A stretch of 64,000 nucleotides of DNA. It comes from Stenopsyche tienmushanensis (taxonomy: Eukaryota; Arthropoda; Insecta; Trichoptera; Stenopsychidae). The stretch is taken from positions 248,001 through 312,000 of the forward strand of contig WACJ01000215.1 of assembly GCA_008973525.1 (NCBI GenBank). The letters run 5' to 3'. The position numbers and the translations under genes were made by a program. Positions 60,288-64,000 of this stretch are shown one piece after another (the stretch's first letter is position 1; every line of letters starts with the position of its first letter). Below the pieces are notes generated by a model. That model had not been told where the DNA came from and made no database searches. It was given only the letters and a program-made list of their open reading frames with translations.

Positions 60288-60484
60288 CAGGTTGTTTTGT
60301 ACATGGATCGACAATTTTTTTTGTCTCTTAAGATAGTAATTTGCTACGTTTCACACATAGGCCCTATGTCCTAAATTTTAGCATTGTCGAAATAGATTTT
60401 TTTTTAAATTATTTTGAACTTAGTTTAGTTTTAAAAATATCTCTAGTTTATACCCTTTTCAACGATATGCTACATGTCATCCTG
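60288..60484. mobile_element. Mariner-type MITE with TA target duplication
   Basis: The 197-bp element lies between TA dinucleotides (60,286-60,287 and 60,485-60,486). It begins CAGGTTGTTTTGTACATGGA and ends CATGTCATCCTG, which gives a short imperfect inverted repeat (CAGG-TG...ACATG). A diverged relative lies at 10,492-10,771, sharing both the left end and the right-hand block. It contains no coding sequence. The TA flanks place it with Tc1/mariner elements. Confidence 0.65.
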
Positions 60485-60616
60485 TATATAAAGATTTTTT
60501 TTTAGTGTAACCAAAATGATGGATGAATATTTTTAGAGAAACCTGGGATAGGTATGTCTATAGCATACATAAAATAAAGAGATAATATGTTTCATTTTTG
60601 CGCATGTACGAAATGC

Positions 60617-60680
60617 GACAAAATACAAGGACTTACATTAATATTTGACTTAGTATTAATGTAAGCTCCTCTATTTTGTC
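60617..60680 (+). ncRNA. 64-nt microRNA-like hairpin (candidate)
   Basis: Two 27-nt arms (60,617-60,643 and 60,654-60,680) fold on a 10-nt loop. The outer 9 bp and inner 12 bp pair perfectly, separated by a 6-nt partly mismatched bulge. Arm length, loop size and the central mismatch resemble an animal microRNA precursor. The same shape could also arise from a small inverted-repeat transposon remnant. Strand cannot be decided from the sequence. Confidence 0.35.
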
Positions 60681-60689
60681 CGTTTATTA

Positions 60690-61980
60690 TTAATTTTATT
60701 TTTTTTGAGATTGCTTGATGAAGTCACATCATCTTGATCGTATCTTTAAACAATAATGATTGAATCTATTGTTTAAATGAGGAGTATTTTGCGAAAGCTG
60801 AACAAATTGGCTCAATTTCGCATCGTTCGCAAAGTTCGCTATATTTGCGTCCAAAATTTACTGGCAGTTCCAAATATTGATTTTGTTAAGAAGGTCATAG
60901 TATTACATGCGATTTTTTTTTTTTGCAAATATTCCCCCTTTTCACGACGTTCCAGACGAGAAAGGGTCGTTTGTTTTTCTTTCGCGTTTATCATCCTTTA
61001 TCTAGCAGGGTATATTGTGAATCTTCCGTTTGTAAATACCTTGTAATGTGTCAAAGCTTCCATTTGTCGCAGGAGCAAACATCCTCCCGTTCTTCGCGTC
61101 CTTAAGCTCCATCTAAAATATTTGCCCGTCTGATTGTTTCTCTTTGTATTATTCTCGATTCGCCGAACAACATAACTAATTTCTTGTTGTCTGCAAATTT
61201 TCTAGTTTTGTAAGACTCGCTGCGAGCAGATTATTCACTCGGGTTAAGGTAATCTCCATCGAGATTTGTCGCGGTTTATCGGCTTTTGGGGGATAACGCT
61301 GTCACGATATGTGCTACCGTATGTCTTTCCCGAATCCACCAACTGGAAAATTCTCTTAAAAGTCAATATTGAGCCTTTGCAATGCATACTTTTTATTCAA
61401 GCCTTTTTTATTGTGTAGTAAAATTCCTCCCTTATAATTTGCGTAGAGGCAAAGTACTCAACTGCCAAAGCTTCCCTCGGTTTAAATAATTGGATAATGG
61501 AATGGTCTCTCTTTAAAAAAAAACACAAAAAAGAAGAAACCATATTTTTAATCACTAATTAGCGATACATTTTAAAGCTTGTCAATAGAGCCTTTTGTTT
61601 GCAATTGAATTAACTTATCGGATGTCGAACGTAACAAATATAATTTTTATCACATTTTTTTCCAACGGACCATTAACTGGACGTTTGTGTTAAATATTAT
61701 ATATTGAAATTCGTTTTTCAGTAAATAATTATTAGGTGCGTCAGTTTGTTTTACAAAGTATTCTATTCAATACATCCCAAAATCGATTTAGTTCAATGAT
61801 GGGCAGCCAATATGATCTCTGTTGAGTTTATTTAAAAATAAAATCGAAAGACCAAGATCCATTAAAATTTGAAGACATTTTTGGATTTATCAATATATGT
61901 TCCTAGCATAATATTTTTAGGTATTCAAAAATATTCGTTTTTCTACCAAAAAAACATAGCGACTGTGAGGTGCTGGTGGT
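60690..61980. other. No gene seen
   Basis: An ATG frame of 89 codons at 60,777-61,046 is rich in basic and hydrophobic residues but matches no family I know. Confidence 0.4.
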
Positions 61981-61984
61981 TAAG

Positions 61985-62170
61985 TGATTAATGAAAAAGG
62001 TTTTCTGGACTGCATGGAATCCGATCTCTGCTTTCCTTAACAGAAATAGGTCAAAGATTTGCATGGCTGTAAAAGTACACCTCAGACTCGCTCATACAAT
62101 GCTGTATCTCCTACGTCATACAACTAATCCTTACAATTCGAAAATAGAAAGGCTTTCTCTGTAGTGTTAC
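61985..62170 (-). repeat. RepA dispersed repeat, copy 5
   Basis: The phrases 'ggttttctggactgcatgga', 'cctcagactcgctcatacaa', 'catacaactaatcc' and 'ttcgaaaatagaaagg' follow copy 3 (54,970-55,140) in order and orientation, with many differences. It faces copy 4, which lies on the other strand less than 1 kb away. Confidence 0.55.
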
Positions 62171-62744
62171 CTTCCACCGCGGTTCTTCGTCCGGGCAGCA
62201 GATCAGTGCTCGTTGACTAAATTACGATTGTGACATCATAAAAAGAATGCGAGTGAGGGTAAAAATTTAGTGTTAGCAATAACAAGGGCAGAAATATTGA
62301 TAAATCTATAACAAATCAAATTTTTCTTTACAGACTGACTACTTGAAGATTATTTGAATATCCCGGTTTGTACAGTTACATAATGAAATTTGTTTTCAGG
62401 GCTTCGAACTGCTATATTTTCATTTTGGTTATGGTTTCGGTGGTGTTTCAGACATCTGTTTCTGTTTTCGGTGCAGTTTTCGTTCCGGGATGAATGACGG
62501 TTTTCCCGATTATCGCTTTTCAGTTTCGTTCTGGTTCGATGCCATGCCTATTTTGACGGTTTTCTATGGACTATCCTAACTAAATGTTAATTATGCCTAC
62601 GCAAATAGGTTGCGTAACTATATACACCCCCATTTTTAACATATCTATAAAACGTTGTTCAGTCGTAGTCTCCACAGTTATAATATTACTTAGTGCTTCT
62701 GACCATTACAACTATATAAATAATGTATCCACGAAACACTAATA

Positions 62745-63885
62745 AATATTAATTCGTTATCTTCTGTTGCCATTAGGGGTCCCAATCGAATATTCGATAT
62801 TCGAATATATTTGCCCGTTTTCCAATATTCGTATATTCGAATATTTGTAAAATTAATCGAATATTATTCGTTATATATTTTTTAAGAAAATTGCTAGATG
62901 TTCTTCTGCCAATCGAAAAAACAACAAAGAAATGCAAAAAAGTGCTGAGTTTATTGAAATTATTTTAGTGAAAAGTTTATGAAAAAACTATTCAAAAATA
63001 TCGATCATGCCAAAAAAGGGTGATATTTTAGATACTGTCAATAAAACCAAACTCAATGATAACTGAGAGGGTTTATTCAACAGCAGGCTCAATAAAAATG
63101 AAATTACGGTCAAGCTTAAAAGTAGAACGTTCAATGCACTTTTTTTTAAAATATGTATCGCTGAAAAGTAAATAAAATTCTGATCCTTTTGATTTCGCTG
63201 AAACCAAAAACCTCAAAATTTCACTTGATTTCTAGCCTTTGTCTATGAGAAAACGCGTTGCGCAACAGAAGATGATACTTCTCGCCCTCTTTGTGTGATG
63301 GGATCAAGAACCTTCCTTCCTGAGGGAATAAATTTATTTCTAATGAAGGGAACTTTATAGAAAAATAAGATACTCCATTTATATTTTTATATAATAACAC
63401 TAATGAAAAATTCCGGGTTATATTTGAATCACCCTCGTCCTACATATATAAAATATTCGAATACTCGAATATTCGAATATTTTACCAATTTCACATTCGA
63501 TATTCGAATAATTGATTTTACGAATATTTGGGACCTCTAGTTGCCATCTATATCGCTTTATATTCATCGAATTGGGAGGATCAACCTGAAATGGAAAACC
63601 ACCCAGTCTCGAATTAAGAGCGAATCCGAGATGCATTTTTGCGTCACGTAGAACTTCACCCTAGCCTGGAAGCGCCCTTGTGAGGAAAGGAAGGACTGGA
63701 CTCTTTGTACTCCAGAAAGCCATTTTCAGTAAAATTAACAAGGTCATCTAGAGTAGTTTTTCACTATTTCCTGAGGAAAACTACTCAGTTTTTACAAATT
63801 TCCCACACTCCTCAATTGGGATATCGAGACGAGGAGGACTAACTTAATATTGAGCGAACGAGGAGGTGAATGTATGAAATCTTCC
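62745..63885 (+). repeat. RepA dispersed repeat, copy 4, split by a hAT insertion
   Basis: The left piece (about 62,745-62,773) and right piece (63,540-63,885) join into one RepA copy once the hAT element and one 8-bp duplicate are removed. The junction then reads through 'tcttctgttgccatctatatcg', equivalent to 'tcttccgttgacttctatatcg' in copy 3 read on its minus strand. The right piece continues with 'aacctgaaatgg', 'ccgagatgcat', 'actggactc..gtactccag' and the conserved hairpin (63,751-63,786) to 'gcgaacgaggaggtgaatgt'. The (ATG)n tail is missing. Confidence 0.8.
62774..63539. mobile_element. Non-autonomous hAT element with perfect 8-bp TSD
   Basis: The 766-bp element starts TAGGGGTCCCAA and ends with the reverse complement of TAGAGGTCCCAAA. 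It is flanked by the identical 8-mer GTTGCCAT (62,766-62,773 and 63,540-63,547). Both subterminal regions are arrays of ATTCGAAT/CGATATTCG words (about 62,788-62,880 and 63,449-63,530), likely transposase-binding repeats. The interior has no open transposase. Target duplication length and terminus type place it in the hAT superfamily. Confidence 0.92.
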
Positions 63886-64000
63886 GTAATATAATGCCAT
63901 TTTTCTGTACAATATACGTAGGAAGAAGCATTAATAGCTATTTAAAAATGCGAAAATTGAGTACTGATGTCCAAATAATCTTTTTGATGATAAATATCAG
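63886..64000. other. Window end, no feature seen
   Basis: Short AT-rich tail after RepA copy 4. Confidence 0.4.

Noticed and set aside
1..64000. CRISPR array, bacterial operon, rRNA or phage content.
   Set aside because: No regularly spaced identical repeats, no ribosome-binding-site-led gene clusters, and no rRNA-like sequence; all recognisable proteins are animal transposon remnants.

Overview
The window is AT-rich, gene-poor eukaryotic DNA that looks like intergenic or large-intron sequence from an arthropod, most likely an insect. Every open reading frame is short, there are no operons or bacterial signals, and what can be recognised is decayed animal transposons: a Helitron, mariner and hAT elements, piggyBac-like ends and an RTE-type LINE with an (ATG)n tail. 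I cannot name the species. I found no complete, confidently identified host protein-coding gene, no rRNA and no intact tRNA.

Layout. 1-8,000: the end of a dispersed repeat (called RepA here), long featureless AT-rich DNA, and a piggyBac-like cluster built on the palindrome GACGTATATATACGTC (4.63-5.08 kb). 8-13.8 kb: a deleted mariner element whose transposase C-terminus is still readable, a decayed RepA copy, a mariner-type MITE, a 65-bp tandem repeat built from a transposase motif, and a textbook hAT MITE with a perfect 8-bp target duplication. 13.8-43 kb: mostly featureless, with RepA copy 2, two small ORF candidates (minus strand at 18.3 kb with a zinc-finger-like motif; plus strand at 37.2 kb with a signal-peptide-like start), a GC-rich island at 26.2-26.85 kb, a hAT end at 35.75 kb and a promoter-like TATA/donor pair at 39.6 kb. 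43-50 kb: a transposon-dense block with a hAT-like element, a nearly full-span but coding-dead Helitron (44,588-47,556), a piggyBac-like end and a hAT element with a transposase remnant. 50-64 kb: a hAT end, an LTR-like piece, an RTE LINE C-terminal fragment, the longest RepA copy, a 207-bp tandem duplication, a second mariner MITE, a microRNA-like hairpin, and a non-autonomous hAT element inserted inside another RepA copy.

The elements do not form a pathway; the window records successive transposon insertions. The clearest history is at 62.7-63.9 kb, where removing the hAT element and one copy of its target duplication rejoins two halves of a RepA copy. The best original leads are the RepA family (LINE-like tail, conserved internal hairpin), the 64-nt hairpin at 60.6 kb and the two small ORFs. 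None of these is proven, and I do not claim a new biological system.
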